64,000 bases of DNA from assembly GCA_045807745.1 (NCBI GenBank), contig JBJMGT010000015.1, positions 310,001 to 374,000 on the forward strand, in the 5' to 3' direction. This document shows, one piece after another, positions 1-8,997 of the stretch (position 1 is the first letter of the stretch; each line of letters begins with the position of its first letter). A model generated the notes under the pieces. It was not told the origin of the DNA. It made no database searches and worked only from the letters and a program-made list of their open reading frames with translations. The DNA comes from QHXQ01 sp045807745. Its GTDB lineage: Bacteria > Acidobacteriota > Blastocatellia > Pyrinomonadales > Pyrinomonadaceae. The translations under genes and the position numbers were made by a program.

Positions 1-960
<960 letters not shown>

Positions 961-1102
961 AGTTGTCAGTTTCCTTCGCTCGCCCAAGCTCACGGTGCAC
1001 ACGCGCAGCCGTTAGAAAAGTCAAAAGTATAGCGCACGGCCTTTCGCTTGGGCTAATGGCGCACACACGCCGCTCATGCTTGTATGTTAGCAGACAGCTT
1101 GC

Positions 1103-1133
1103 TTGACACTGCGGTAGCGCGCTCTGCTACCAT
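1103..1133 (+). promoter_or_regulatory. Putative sigma-70 promoter of the Sir2 gene
   Basis: A perfect -35 box TTGACA (1103-1108) is followed after 19 bases by TACCAT (1128-1133). Transcription would begin near 1140. This favours translation from the ATG at 1150 rather than the upstream in-frame ATG at 1084. The spacer is longer than the ideal 17, so this is tentative. Confidence 0.4.
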
Positions 1134-1149
1134 CGCGCCTGAATTTACG

Positions 1150-1902
1150 ATGCAACTGGAAATTTCCACTGATGTACTGGCCGAGGTGCGGGCGCGGCTC
1201 GGCCGGGCGCGGCGCGTGTTTGAGCTGACTGGTGCGGGCGTGTCGGCCGAGAGCGGCGTACCAACGTTTCGCGGCGGCGGTCAAGCGGCCGTGTGGCAGG
1301 GCATGCCCTTCAGTCTGATCTCTTCGGCCGAGATGCTCGAACGCGATCTGCCGGCCGTCTGGGAATGGTTCGATTACCGGCGCGGGGTCTTGCAGGATTT
1401 GCAGCCTAATCCTGCCCACCATGTCCTTGCGGCGTGGCAAGAAAGCTGTCCTGCACTCACGCTTGTCACGCAAAACATCGACGACCTGCACGCGCAGGCC
1501 GGCGCACGCGACGTGCTGGAATTGCACGGCAATATCTGGCGTGCGCGTTGCACGCTTTGTCAGGCCCGCATCGATCTACGCGCGGCGGACGACGGCCCTC
1601 GTCCGCCCGCATGTCGCACGTGCGGCGCACCCATGCGGCCTGACGTGGTATTGTTCGGCGAGCTATTGCCGCCGGGCATCTTCGAGCGCGCTGCCAGTGC
1701 GGCGGCGCAGAGCGATCTCTGTTTCGTCATCGGCACATCCGCGCTTGTCTATCCAGCGATGCAGCTACCGGAGATCGCGTTGCAAGCCGGCGCATACACA
1801 GTTGAGATCAATCCGGAGCAAACTCCATTCTCGCCCTACTGTCACGCCGTATTGCAAGGGCGCGCCGGGGAAGTGTTAACAGCAGTGACAAGTGACGAGT
1901 GA
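1150..1902 (+). CDS. cobB: NAD-dependent protein deacylase, Sir2 family
   Basis: Sirtuin that removes acyl groups from protein lysines using NAD+. Visible motifs are the NAD-binding GAGVSAESG (about residues 28-36), the catalytic TQNIDDLHAQAG with its His in ELHGN, two zinc-binding CxxC pairs (CTLC and CRTC), and the C-terminal GTSALVYPA. The 250-residue length is typical of class III bacterial sirtuins. In the stretch WEWFDYRRGVL, the Arg that SIRT5 and CobB use for acidic acyl groups appears kept, while the partner Tyr appears to be Phe. I aligned this from memory, so desuccinylase activity is uncertain. The last residues, VTSDE, and the stop codon are encoded by the hairpin repeat that follows. 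Start 1150 was chosen over 1084 because of the promoter and because the extra 22 residues look non-conserved. Confidence 0.88.
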   Translation: MQLEISTDVLAEVRARLGRARRVFELTGAGVSAESGVPTFRGGGQAAVWQGMPFSLISSAEMLERDLPAVWEWFDYRRGVLQDLQPNPAHHVLAAWQESCPALTLVTQNIDDLHAQAGARDVLELHGNIWRARCTLCQARIDLRAADDGPRPPACRTCGAPMRPDVVLFGELLPPGIFERAASAAAQSDLCFVIGTSALVYPAMQLPEIALQAGAYTVEINPEQTPFSPYCHAVLQGRAGEVLTAVTSDE

Positions 1903-1947
1903 CAAGTGACGAGTTAGGACAAGTTGTCTTGCTTGTCACTCGGCACT
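1884..1947 (+). repeat. Heptamer-repeat hairpin element E1 (AGTGACR family)
   Basis: Four tandem 7-base units of AGTGACA/AGTGACG (1884-1911) are followed by a loop and a right arm GCTTGTCACTCGGCACT (1931-1947) that pairs with the left array at 15 of 17 positions. The stop codon of the Sir2 gene is inside the left array. The element ends 17 bases before the larC ATG. Its loop and right-arm sequence closely resemble those of E2 at the 3' end of larC, so E1 and E2 are two copies of one family. Confidence 0.8.
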
Positions 1948-1964
1948 GACCTTTAGTTGTACAG

Positions 1965-3146
1965 ATGCGATTACTCTATTTCGATTGTTTTGCCGGTGTG
2001 AGCGGCGACATGACGCTCGGCGCGTTGGTGAGTGCCGGGGCGGATAGGCGCGCGCTGGTGGAGCAGTTGGAGCAGCTTGATTTCGGTAACTTTGAGGTCA
2101 GGTTCGAGCAGGTTGATCGCGCAGGGATTAGCGCCATACGCGCCGACGTGCAGACGGGCGAGCACCATCATCATCGTGGCTTGAGTCAAATTCTTAAGAT
2201 CATCGAGCGGTCGCGGCTGGGCGATGACGTGAAGGCGCGAGCTGCGCGCATCTTCACGCGTTTGGCGGAGGCCGAAGCGCGCGTCCACAACATGCCGGTT
2301 GAGCAGGTACATTTTCACGAGGTGGGCGCGCTCGACGCGATTGTTGATGTGGTCGGCGCGTGCATCGGTTTTGAGTTGCTGGGCGTTGAAGGGTTCGCCG
2401 CGTCGCCGCTGCACGTAGGGAGCGGCACGGTCGAGATGGCGCATGGGCGTTTCCCCGTGCCGCCGCCGGCCGTCGTGGAGTTGTTGCGCGACCGGCCCAT
2501 CTATGCGACGGACATCGTCGGCGAGTTGGTCACGCCGACCGGCGCGGCCATTGTCAGCACGCTCTGCGAGAATTACGGCCCCGTGCCGGCGCTGCGCTTG
2601 CGTGCGACCGGGTATGGCGCGGGCGGGCGTAGCTATGAGAAGTTTCCGAATGTGCTGCGCGTGTTTGTGGGCGAGACCGATACGGACGCCCAGAACGAAC
2701 GGCTGTTGATGATCGAGACGAATCTTGATGACGTGTCGCCGCAGATCGTCGGGCACGTGATGGCGCGCGCCTTCCAACGCGGGGCGCTCGACTGTTACTT
2801 TACGGCCGTGCAGATGAAGAAGAACCGGCCCGGCGTGCTCGTCTCGATCCTGTGCCGGCCGGCGGAGCGCGAGGCTTTAACGCAGCTACTCTTTAACGAG
2901 ACGACCACGCTCGGCGTGCGCAGCTATGAGGTCGAGCGCAGCGCGCTCGCGCGCGAGCGCGTGGCGGTCGAGACGCGCTACGGCCCCGTCCGAATCAAGG
3001 TCGCGCGCATAGACGGGCGCGTCACCAACGCCACGCCCGAATATGAAGACTGTCGCGCGGCGGCCGAACAACACAACGTCCCGTTTCGCGATGTCGAAGC
3101 AGCGGCGCGGACGGAATGGCTGAAAGTAGTGACGAGTGACAAGTGA
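1965..3146 (+). CDS. larC: Nickel pincer cofactor biosynthesis protein LarC
   Basis: LarC inserts nickel, in a CTP-dependent reaction, into the pyridinium dithiocarboxylate mononucleotide cofactor of lactate racemase and related LarA enzymes. The protein has 393 residues, the usual full length. Recognisable parts are the N-terminal LYFDCFAGVSGDMTLGAL, the histidine-rich GEHHHHRGL (about residues 66-74), the HFHEVGALDAIVDVVG block, the ATGYGAG glycine loop, and the C-terminal domain with ETNLDDVSPQIVGHV. No larA, larB or larE is in the window, so partners must lie elsewhere. The last residues, VVTSDK, and the stop are encoded by element E2. I see no clear Shine-Dalgarno sequence before the ATG. 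Confidence 0.9.
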   Translation: MRLLYFDCFAGVSGDMTLGALVSAGADRRALVEQLEQLDFGNFEVRFEQVDRAGISAIRADVQTGEHHHHRGLSQILKIIERSRLGDDVKARAARIFTRLAEAEARVHNMPVEQVHFHEVGALDAIVDVVGACIGFELLGVEGFAASPLHVGSGTVEMAHGRFPVPPPAVVELLRDRPIYATDIVGELVTPTGAAIVSTLCENYGPVPALRLRATGYGAGGRSYEKFPNVLRVFVGETDTDAQNERLLMIETNLDDVSPQIVGHVMARAFQRGALDCYFTAVQMKKNRPGVLVSILCRPAEREALTQLLFNETTTLGVRSYEVERSALARERVAVETRYGPVRIKVARIDGRVTNATPEYEDCRAAAEQHNVPFRDVEAAARTEWLKVVTSDK

Positions 3147-3203
3147 CGAGTGACGAGTTAACAACTTGTCTTGCTTGTCACTTGTCACTCGTCACTTGTC
3201 ACT
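3128..3203 (+). repeat. Heptamer-repeat hairpin element E2 (AGTGACR family)
   Basis: Tandem AGTGACG/AGTGACA units (3128-3157) face an inverted array ending at 3203. The two arrays pair in several registers, with many G.U-compatible differences in a plus-strand RNA. The larC stop codon (3144-3146) lies inside the left array. The right arm ends immediately before the GGAG Shine-Dalgarno sequence of folE (3204-3207), so the element fills the whole gap between the two genes. Confidence 0.85.
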
Positions 3204-3214
3204 GGAGTTAAGCT

Positions 3215-3856
3215 ATGAGCAGAGGTTATTCCGCGACGGAGTCGGATGAAGTAGAGTTGCCAGCGGACGAGACGGCGGCAACTGTGGCCGGCGTCGATCT
3301 GGACAAGATCGCGCGCGGCGTTCGGTTGCTCCTTGAGGGTATCGGCGAAGACCCGGAGCGGCCGGGTCTGAGGCGCACGCCTCTGCGCGTGGCGGAGATG
3401 TATGCGGAACTGACGGCGGGCATGCGCGAAGACCCGCGCGAGCATGTCGTGCCGCTGCCGGGCGACAAGCACGATGAGATGGTGATCGTGAAAGATATAC
3501 ACATCGCGTCGCTCTGCGAGCATCATCTCGCGCCGTTCGTCGGGCGCTGTCACATCGCTTATATTCCAAAAGGCGGGCGCATCCTCGGGCTGTCGAAACT
3601 CGCGCGCTTGGCGGAGAATTTCGCGCGCCGCTTGCAAGTGCAGGAGCGCCTGACTTCGGAGATCGCCGACACTTTGCAGGACGGCTTGCAGCCGCTCGGC
3701 GTGATGGTCGTCATCGAGGCGGAACATACGTGCATGACCTTGCGCGGCGTGAAGAAGCCCGGCGCACTCTCGATCACGTCCGCCATTCGCGGCGCGTTCC
3801 GCAAAGACTCGCGCACGCGCGCCGAGGCAATGTCATTGATTAGAGGGAAAGATTGA
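3215..3856 (+). CDS. folE: GTP cyclohydrolase I
   Basis: Converts GTP to 7,8-dihydroneopterin triphosphate, the first step of tetrahydrofolate (and pterin or queuosine) synthesis; it forms a zinc-dependent decamer. The zinc and active-site residues are in SLCEHHLAPFVGRCHIAY (Cys near residue 99, with the HH pair) and the later AEHTCMTLRG. Other family blocks are GLSKLARLAENFARR and the C-terminal SAIRGAF. The 213-residue length is normal, with a weakly conserved N-terminal extension of about 25 residues. GGAG sits 7 bases before the ATG, directly after hairpin E2. It lies between larC and metG in a same-strand run. Confidence 0.95.
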   Translation: MSRGYSATESDEVELPADETAATVAGVDLDKIARGVRLLLEGIGEDPERPGLRRTPLRVAEMYAELTAGMREDPREHVVPLPGDKHDEMVIVKDIHIASLCEHHLAPFVGRCHIAYIPKGGRILGLSKLARLAENFARRLQVQERLTSEIADTLQDGLQPLGVMVVIEAEHTCMTLRGVKKPGALSITSAIRGAFRKDSRTRAEAMSLIRGKD

Positions 3857-3858
3857 GA

Positions 3859-3926
3859 AAGTGCTGAGTGCTGAGTTAGAGCAAGGGGTTTCTCACTCAG
3901 CACTTAGGACTCAGCACTCAGCACTT
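3859..3926 (+). repeat. Heptamer-repeat hairpin element E3 (GTGCTGA family)
   Basis: A perfect 18-base inverted repeat: AAGTGCTGAGTGCTGAGT at 3859-3876 and its complement at 3909-3926. Both arms are built from tandem GTGCTGA heptamers. The 32-base loop contains one more partial inverted unit. It starts 2 bases after the folE stop and ends 9 bases before the metG ATG. Confidence 0.85.
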
Positions 3927-3935
3927 AAGCAAACG

Positions 3936-6182
3936 ATGAAAACATTTTACGCGACAACGCCGATCTATTACGCGAACAGTTTGCCGCACCTGGGGCATCT
4001 GTACACGACGCTCGTTGTGGACTGCGTAGTGCGCGCGCGGCGGCAGAGAGGTTTTGAGACGTACTTTCTGACCGGCACGGACGAGCACGGCACAAACGTA
4101 CAGCGCGCCGCCGCCCGCGCCGGCAAGACACCGAAGGAGCACGTCGATTACATTGTCGGCGAGCTGAAAAAGATGTTTGCCGCGTTCGAACTCGACGGCG
4201 CGCATGGCGGTTACGATGTGTTCATGCGCACGACCGAGCCGTTTCATTATCGCGCGGTCGGCGAGTTCTGGCGGCTAGTGGCAGCGGGGCAGACGCCGAA
4301 AGGACGCACGCCGATCTACAAAGGTTTTTACGAGGGCTGGTTCTGCGCGCCGTGTGCGACGTTTAAGACCGAAGACGAGTATGCGAAGCCCGCGCGCGAG
4401 GGCGATCCGCCGACGTGTCTGGTGCACGAAGGCACGCCGCTCGACCGTGTCTCCGAAGAGAGTTACTTCTTCCGCCTCTCGGATTATGACGAAGCTTTGC
4501 TCGCGCTCTATGCTGCACAGCCGCAATTCGTGCAGCCGGAGGTGCGGCGCAATGAAGTGGTCAGCTTTGTCCGGCGCGGCTTGCAGGATTTATCGATTAG
4601 CCGTTTGAAGTCGTCGGTCAGTTGGGCGATCCCTGTGCCTGATGATCCGGAGCACACCGTCTACATCTGGCTCGACGCGTTGACGAACTACATCACGGCG
4701 CTCGGCTGGGGCACAAACGACGCGGAACGTGCCGGGCTTTATGAAAAATTCTGGCCGCAAAGCGAGGACGACCCGCGCCGTGCGCTCCACTTCATCGGCA
4801 AAGACATCCTGCGCCAGCACGCCATCTACTGGCCCGCGTTTTTGCTGGCGGCCAAACTGCAACTGCCGTCGGGCGTCATCGCGCACGGCACTTGGCTCGA
4901 TCAAACGGGGCGCAAGATGTCTAAGACGCTCGGCAACTCGGTGGACATTAATCTCTTGCGCCGCCATTTCTCCGTCGATGCCGTGCGCTACTACGTGTTG
5001 CGCGACATGGTCTTCGGGCAGGATTCCAACTTCAGCTTCGACGCGCTCATCACGCGCACCAATAGCGATCTGGCGAGCGGGCTGGGTAATCTCACGAGCC
5101 GCACGCTCACGATGATCGAGCGTTACTGCGCCGGTCACATCCCCGCACCCGATATCGCTGAAGAGCAGAGACTCGCGGCGAAACGCGTTGGCGTCGATCC
5201 CGATGCACAGGGCGTGGCGAGCGTGCTCGAACTGGCGCGCGGGCAGTTCACGCGTCTCTTTGATGAGCACGCTTTCAGTCGCGCGCTTGAGGCCGCTTGG
5301 TCGATCATTGCGCGCGCGGACAAGATGATCTCGGACGCGAAGCCGTGGGAGTTGGCGAAGGATGAGGCACAACAGCAGACGCTCGGCGCGGTGCTCTATC
5401 GCGCCGCCGAATCGTTGCGCTGGCTCGCCGTGCTGCTCTATCCGTTCATGCCTGACTCGGCGCAGGCAATCTGGCAGCAACTTGGCCAGACTGACGATCT
5501 AACGGTTACCGATCCGACCAAACTAACATGGGGAGGCTTGCGCGTAGGGCAGAGCATCAGCGCGGTTGCGCCGCTCTTTCCGCGCCTCGACAAGACAAAG
5601 AAGATGGCAGAGATAGAACAGGAACTCGCACAGGCCGCAGAAGCAAAGAGGTCTGAGCCAACAAATGCGCCCGCTGAGCCGACCACCGATACCGTTGCGC
5701 CCGCACCAACAGGCGCACACGCAACCGAAGCGGACGCAGTGCTCGGTGCGGCAAGCGCCGCGACGAAACCAGAGCCGCCAATGCGCGGTGCGACCGAAGC
5801 CGAAGCCGTGCCGGCTGCGGCAACACCAAACGCGCCGGCTGGTGTCGTCAATCAGATCGAGATTGACGATTTTGTGAAGATTGAGTTGCGCGTTGGCGAA
5901 GTGTTGACGGCCGAGCGCATCCCAAAATCCGACAAGCTGCTGCACTTCACAGTCGATCTCGGCGAAGCACAACCGCGCCAGATACTGGCCGGCATCGCCG
6001 AGCACTACGACCCGGCCACGCTCGTCGGACGCAAACTCATCTTCGTCGCCAACCTGAAGCCGCGCAAACTACGCGGACTCGAATCACAGGGCATGGTGCT
6101 CGCCGCTTCAGCCGGCGAAGACGGACGACCGATCCTAGCCACCTTTCTCGAAGATGTGCCGAACGGCACGAGACTGAAATAA
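3936..6182 (+). CDS. metG: Methionyl-tRNA synthetase with C-terminal tRNA-binding domain
   Basis: Charges initiator and elongator tRNA-Met. The class I signatures are PHLGHL (about residues 17-22) and RKMSKTLGN (about 325-333). The catalytic domain is followed by the alpha-helical anticodon domain. A low-complexity Ala/Glu/Pro/Thr-rich linker (roughly residues 570-640) leads to a C-terminal OB-fold of the Trbp111/EMAP type starting at IEIDDFVKIELRVGEV and ending LRGLESQGMVLA. The start at 3936 gives the family N-terminus MKTFYATTPIYYAN; an in-frame upstream start would run through hairpin E3 and is rejected. No clear Shine-Dalgarno is seen between E3 and the ATG. Confidence 0.95.
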   Translation: MKTFYATTPIYYANSLPHLGHLYTTLVVDCVVRARRQRGFETYFLTGTDEHGTNVQRAAARAGKTPKEHVDYIVGELKKMFAAFELDGAHGGYDVFMRTTEPFHYRAVGEFWRLVAAGQTPKGRTPIYKGFYEGWFCAPCATFKTEDEYAKPAREGDPPTCLVHEGTPLDRVSEESYFFRLSDYDEALLALYAAQPQFVQPEVRRNEVVSFVRRGLQDLSISRLKSSVSWAIPVPDDPEHTVYIWLDALTNYITALGWGTNDAERAGLYEKFWPQSEDDPRRALHFIGKDILRQHAIYWPAFLLAAKLQLPSGVIAHGTWLDQTGRKMSKTLGNSVDINLLRRHFSVDAVRYYVLRDMVFGQDSNFSFDALITRTNSDLASGLGNLTSRTLTMIERYCAGHIPAPDIAEEQRLAAKRVGVDPDAQGVASVLELARGQFTRLFDEHAFSRALEAAWSIIARADKMISDAKPWELAKDEAQQQTLGAVLYRAAESLRWLAVLLYPFMPDSAQAIWQQLGQTDDLTVTDPTKLTWGGLRVGQSISAVAPLFPRLDKTKKMAEIEQELAQAAEAKRSEPTNAPAEPTTDTVAPAPTGAHATEADAVLGAASAATKPEPPMRGATEAEAVPAAATPNAPAGVVNQIEIDDFVKIELRVGEVLTAERIPKSDKLLHFTVDLGEAQPRQILAGIAEHYDPATLVGRKLIFVANLKPRKLRGLESQGMVLAASAGEDGRPILATFLEDVPNGTRLK

Positions 6183-6183
6183 A

Positions 6184-6258
6184 TGCGGAATGCGGATTTC
6201 GGATTGCGGATTGAAGAACGAACTATGCTAATCCGCAATCCGAAATTCGCATTCCGCA
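6184..6258 (+). repeat. Heptamer-repeat hairpin element E4 (TGCGGAT family)
   Basis: A 29-base left arm (6184-6212) and right arm (6230-6258) match at 28 positions. The single difference would be a G.U pair in a plus-strand RNA. The loop is 17 bases. The arms are TGCGGAW-type heptamers. It begins 1 base after the metG stop and ends 10 bases before the tatD ATG. The same heptamer family recurs in E9 between hslV and hslU, 51 kb away. Confidence 0.88.
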
Positions 6259-6268
6259 ATCTCTCTTC

Positions 6269-7057
6269 ATGTTCGTTGACTCGCATGCACACATAGACGG
6301 CCCCGAATACGACGCTGATCGCGATGAAGTGATCGCGCGGGCGCGGGCTGCGGGTGTCGTGGCCATTCTCAACGTAGGCACGGGCGATCCGCATAGTGGT
6401 GTGTTGGAGCGTGCTGTTGCAGTGGCCGAACGCTATGCAGGCGTGTATGCCGCCGTCGGCGTGCATCCGCACGATGCGCGTCTGTTTGACGAGCGCGCGG
6501 CGGAACGTTTGCAGCGACTCGTGCTTGCGAGTGCGCGCGTACTGGCTTGGGGCGAGATCGGGCTTGATTATCATTACGACCACTCGCCGCGCGACGTGCA
6601 GCGCGAAGTCTTCATCGCACAGTTGCGGCTGGCTCGCGCCGCGCGCCTGCCCGTTATCATTCATACGCGTGCAGCGGACGAGGACACGGCAGCCATCTTA
6701 CGGGCCGAGTGGGCGGACGCTGACGAGGACGGCATCATGCACTGCTTCGGCGGCGGTTGGCCGCTCGCGGAGACCGCGCTCGATCTTGGTTTCCTGATCT
6801 CCTTCGCCGGCAACGTCACGTTTAAAAACGCCGAGCCGCTGCGCGACATTGCCCGGCGCGTACCGCTCGAATGGCTGCTGGTCGAAACTGATTGCCCCTA
6901 CCTGACGCCTGTGCCTTTTCGCGGGCGGCGCAACGAGCCGGCCCGCGTCGTCGAAACCGCGCGCGTCGTGGCCGACCTGCACCAAATGGACGTGGCCGAT
7001 TTTGCGCACGCGACGAGTCGTAACTTCGCGCGCCTCTTCAAGCTGCAACTTTCCTGA
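6269..7057 (+). CDS. tatD: TatD family metal-dependent DNase
   Basis: TIM-barrel metal-dependent hydrolase of the TatD/YcfH type, with 3'-5' exonuclease or AP-endonuclease activity in studied members; cytoplasmic. The metal ligands are visible: DSHAHID (residues 4-10), the GEIGLDYHYD glutamate, IIHTRAADEDT, MHCFGGG and the final ETDCPYLTP. The 262-residue length is normal. It is often next to metG in bacteria, as here. No Shine-Dalgarno lies in the 10 bases between hairpin E4 and the ATG. Confidence 0.93.
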   Translation: MFVDSHAHIDGPEYDADRDEVIARARAAGVVAILNVGTGDPHSGVLERAVAVAERYAGVYAAVGVHPHDARLFDERAAERLQRLVLASARVLAWGEIGLDYHYDHSPRDVQREVFIAQLRLARAARLPVIIHTRAADEDTAAILRAEWADADEDGIMHCFGGGWPLAETALDLGFLISFAGNVTFKNAEPLRDIARRVPLEWLLVETDCPYLTPVPFRGRRNEPARVVETARVVADLHQMDVADFAHATSRNFARLFKLQLS

Positions 7058-7106
7058 TGTGCGGCGCGATAAAGCGCACGTAAAGCTTTCGCCGCTCGCC
7101 GGTTAA

Positions 7107-7115
7107 TGTTATAAA
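7107..7115 (+). promoter_or_regulatory. Putative extended -10 promoter for the polyprenyl synthase gene
   Basis: TGTTATAAA (TG-n-TATAAA) is an extended -10 element 67 bases before the ATG at 7183. No good -35 box is present at 17 bases. Confidence 0.4.
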
Positions 7116-7182
7116 AGATGCGCCGCGTTGTGATGAGTTGCAAGCGTTAACCAGCGCTCATCTTTGCGGTCATGATCACTTT

Positions 7183-8199
7183 ATGAACACGGGCCAATTC
7201 GCCACGCTCGAAGAGCCGCAACTGACGGCGGCGCGCATCTTCAATCTGGTCGCGCCGGAGCTGCGGCTGGTGGAAGCGGAGTTCGAGCGGCAGGCGCGCT
7301 CCAACATTCAAGTCATCGCCTACATCGGCGACTACCTGCGCGCGTCGGGCGGGAAGCGCGTCCGCCCGGCGCTGACCTTGCTCTCGACCTACGCGGTCGG
7401 CGGCGACGCCGCGCGCGCGAACGTCATCCGCATGGCGACCGTGATGGAATTCCTGCACACCGCGACGCTCGTGCACGATGACATCATCGACAACGCCGAG
7501 ACGCGCCGCAACCGGCCTTCGATCAACAGTCGCTTCGGCAATCAGACGGCCGTGCTCATGGGCGACTGGCTCTACATGTCGGCCTTCGAGACGAGTCTGG
7601 CCGAGCGCTCGCTGCCCGTGCTCGACATCCTGACCGCCGTGACGCGCAAGATGACCGAAGGCGAGTTGCTGCAACTGACCACGCTCGGCCGCGCCGACAT
7701 CAACGAGGAGCAGTATTTCGACATCCTCCTACGCAAGACCGCGTTTCTCTTTAGTGCCTGCTGTGAGATCGGCGCTCTGTTAGGGCCGGCCGATGAAGCT
7801 GCGCAACAAGCTCTGCGCGCCTACGGTCTGAATCTCGGCGCGGCCTTCCAGCTTGTCGATGACCTGCTCGATTTCACCGCCACGCATGACACGCTTGGCA
7901 AGCCTGCCGGTGTCGATCTACTCGAAGGCAAGTTGACGCTCCCGCTCATCTACTTACTCGAAGCCGACCCAACGCAACGCACCGCCATTCAATTGATCAT
8001 GCGCACGGGCGCATATGAAACGGCCTCGCGCGCCACGCTCATCGAACGCGCGGAACGAACCGGCGCACTCAAACGCGCCCAAGCCCGCGCCCGCGAATTC
8101 GCCGAGGCCGCGCGTACCGCGCTCGACCAGCTACCCGCTTCGCAGTATCGCGACGCCCTGCGCTCAATCCCGACTTACATATTAGAGCGCGATAGATAA
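7183..8199 (+). CDS. Trans-polyprenyl diphosphate synthase (long chain)
   Basis: Head-to-tail prenyltransferase that elongates allylic diphosphates with isopentenyl diphosphate, probably to the octaprenyl or heptaprenyl chain used for quinones. The first Asp-rich motif is LVHDDIIDNAETRR (about residues 85-98) and the second is FQLVDDLLDF (about 213-222); GGKRVRP lies upstream. The residues before the first motif are small, which in the family allows long products, but the chain length cannot be read reliably. Start 7183 (MNTGQFATLEEPQL) was chosen; the longer in-frame ORF adds 15 residues without conservation. Length is 338 residues. Confidence 0.9.
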   Translation: MNTGQFATLEEPQLTAARIFNLVAPELRLVEAEFERQARSNIQVIAYIGDYLRASGGKRVRPALTLLSTYAVGGDAARANVIRMATVMEFLHTATLVHDDIIDNAETRRNRPSINSRFGNQTAVLMGDWLYMSAFETSLAERSLPVLDILTAVTRKMTEGELLQLTTLGRADINEEQYFDILLRKTAFLFSACCEIGALLGPADEAAQQALRAYGLNLGAAFQLVDDLLDFTATHDTLGKPAGVDLLEGKLTLPLIYLLEADPTQRTAIQLIMRTGAYETASRATLIERAERTGALKRAQARAREFAEAARTALDQLPASQYRDALRSIPTYILERDR

Positions 8200-8204
8200 C
8201 GACT

Positions 8205-8279
8205 GAACGAAGCATGAATGTTGAAATGAACATGACGAAAGTTTCTTATTTCATCCTTCATCCTTCATCCTTCATCCTT
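8205..8279 (+). repeat. Heptamer-repeat element E5 (TCATCCT family), left arm decayed
   Basis: Four exact tandem TCATCCT heptamers occupy 8251-8278. Upstream, 8205-8240 holds a degenerate array with ATGA spaced at about 7 bases, which looks like a decayed inverted partner. The exact array ends 7 bases before the ATG of the next gene, the same placement as the other elements. Confidence 0.7.
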
Positions 8280-8286
8280 TGCCATT

Positions 8287-8892
8287 ATGCCTGACGAAAA
8301 TTTACTAGCGACGCTGGAACAGAGCCTCCGCCAGACACGCGCCACGCGCAATCGGCTGGCGGCGCGCTTGGCCGATCTGGAACTAGAAGCCGAGAAGCTG
8401 CGCACCGAGATGTCCGAGATGGACGCCATCGGCAACCAGACCGAGGCGGCGATGCTGCGCATCCTCTCCACCTTCATCAACCCCACGCCCCCACGTCCCT
8501 CCGACGCCGAGATCGAACGTGCCCTCAGGCGTGATGAACTAAAAGGCACGACGGGGCAGACGGCTTATGGCCAGCCGCCGGCCTTTAACACCGTGCCGCG
8601 CACGCCCAGCGTGCCGCACAATATTCCGCCGGTGCGCGCGGACATCGAGACGAAAGATAACCGCTTCTATGACCGCACCATCCCGCAAGCCACCGCCATG
8701 ATCTTGCGCGAGGCGGGCGAGCCGCTCCACGTCAACGAGATTTACAACCGGCTGGTCGAGGGCAGTTTTCAATTCACAGGTCAGCACCCGACCATCAGCA
8801 TCGCCGTCTCGCTCAACCGCAACCGGCGTTTCCGCAAAGTCGCGCCCGGCACATTCGATCTTATGATCCGCGACGCCGCCCAAGTCTCTTGA
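8287..8892 (+). CDS. HARE-HTH domain protein with N-terminal coiled coil
   Basis: A 201-residue protein of unknown role. Residues 1-60 are rich in Leu, Arg and Glu with heptad spacing and predict a coiled coil. Residues 60-125 are Pro-rich and probably disordered. The C-terminal part (about 130-197, ATAMILREAGEPLHVNEIY then RFRKVAPGTFDL) has the pattern of the HARE-HTH winged helix, a DNA-binding domain described in ASXL, RNA polymerase delta and restriction enzymes. No restriction or methylase gene is nearby. A DNA-binding or chromatin-like role is inference. The ATG lacks a clear Shine-Dalgarno and follows element E5. Confidence 0.7.
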   Translation: MPDENLLATLEQSLRQTRATRNRLAARLADLELEAEKLRTEMSEMDAIGNQTEAAMLRILSTFINPTPPRPSDAEIERALRRDELKGTTGQTAYGQPPAFNTVPRTPSVPHNIPPVRADIETKDNRFYDRTIPQATAMILREAGEPLHVNEIYNRLVEGSFQFTGQHPTISIAVSLNRNRRFRKVAPGTFDLMIRDAAQVS

Positions 8893-8997
8893 AACTAAGG
8901 TCTGAGATTAATCATTAGGCAATTATCTACCTGCCCACAGCAGATAATGGCGCAACGCTCAGCCACCAGCCAATCAACTGACCGCTTGGAGGCAGTC

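Noticed and set aside
1884..3203. E1 and E2 as an insertion sequence or MITE
   Set aside because: There is no transposase and no target-site duplication, and other elements have the same shape with different unit sequences, which a mobile element would not show.
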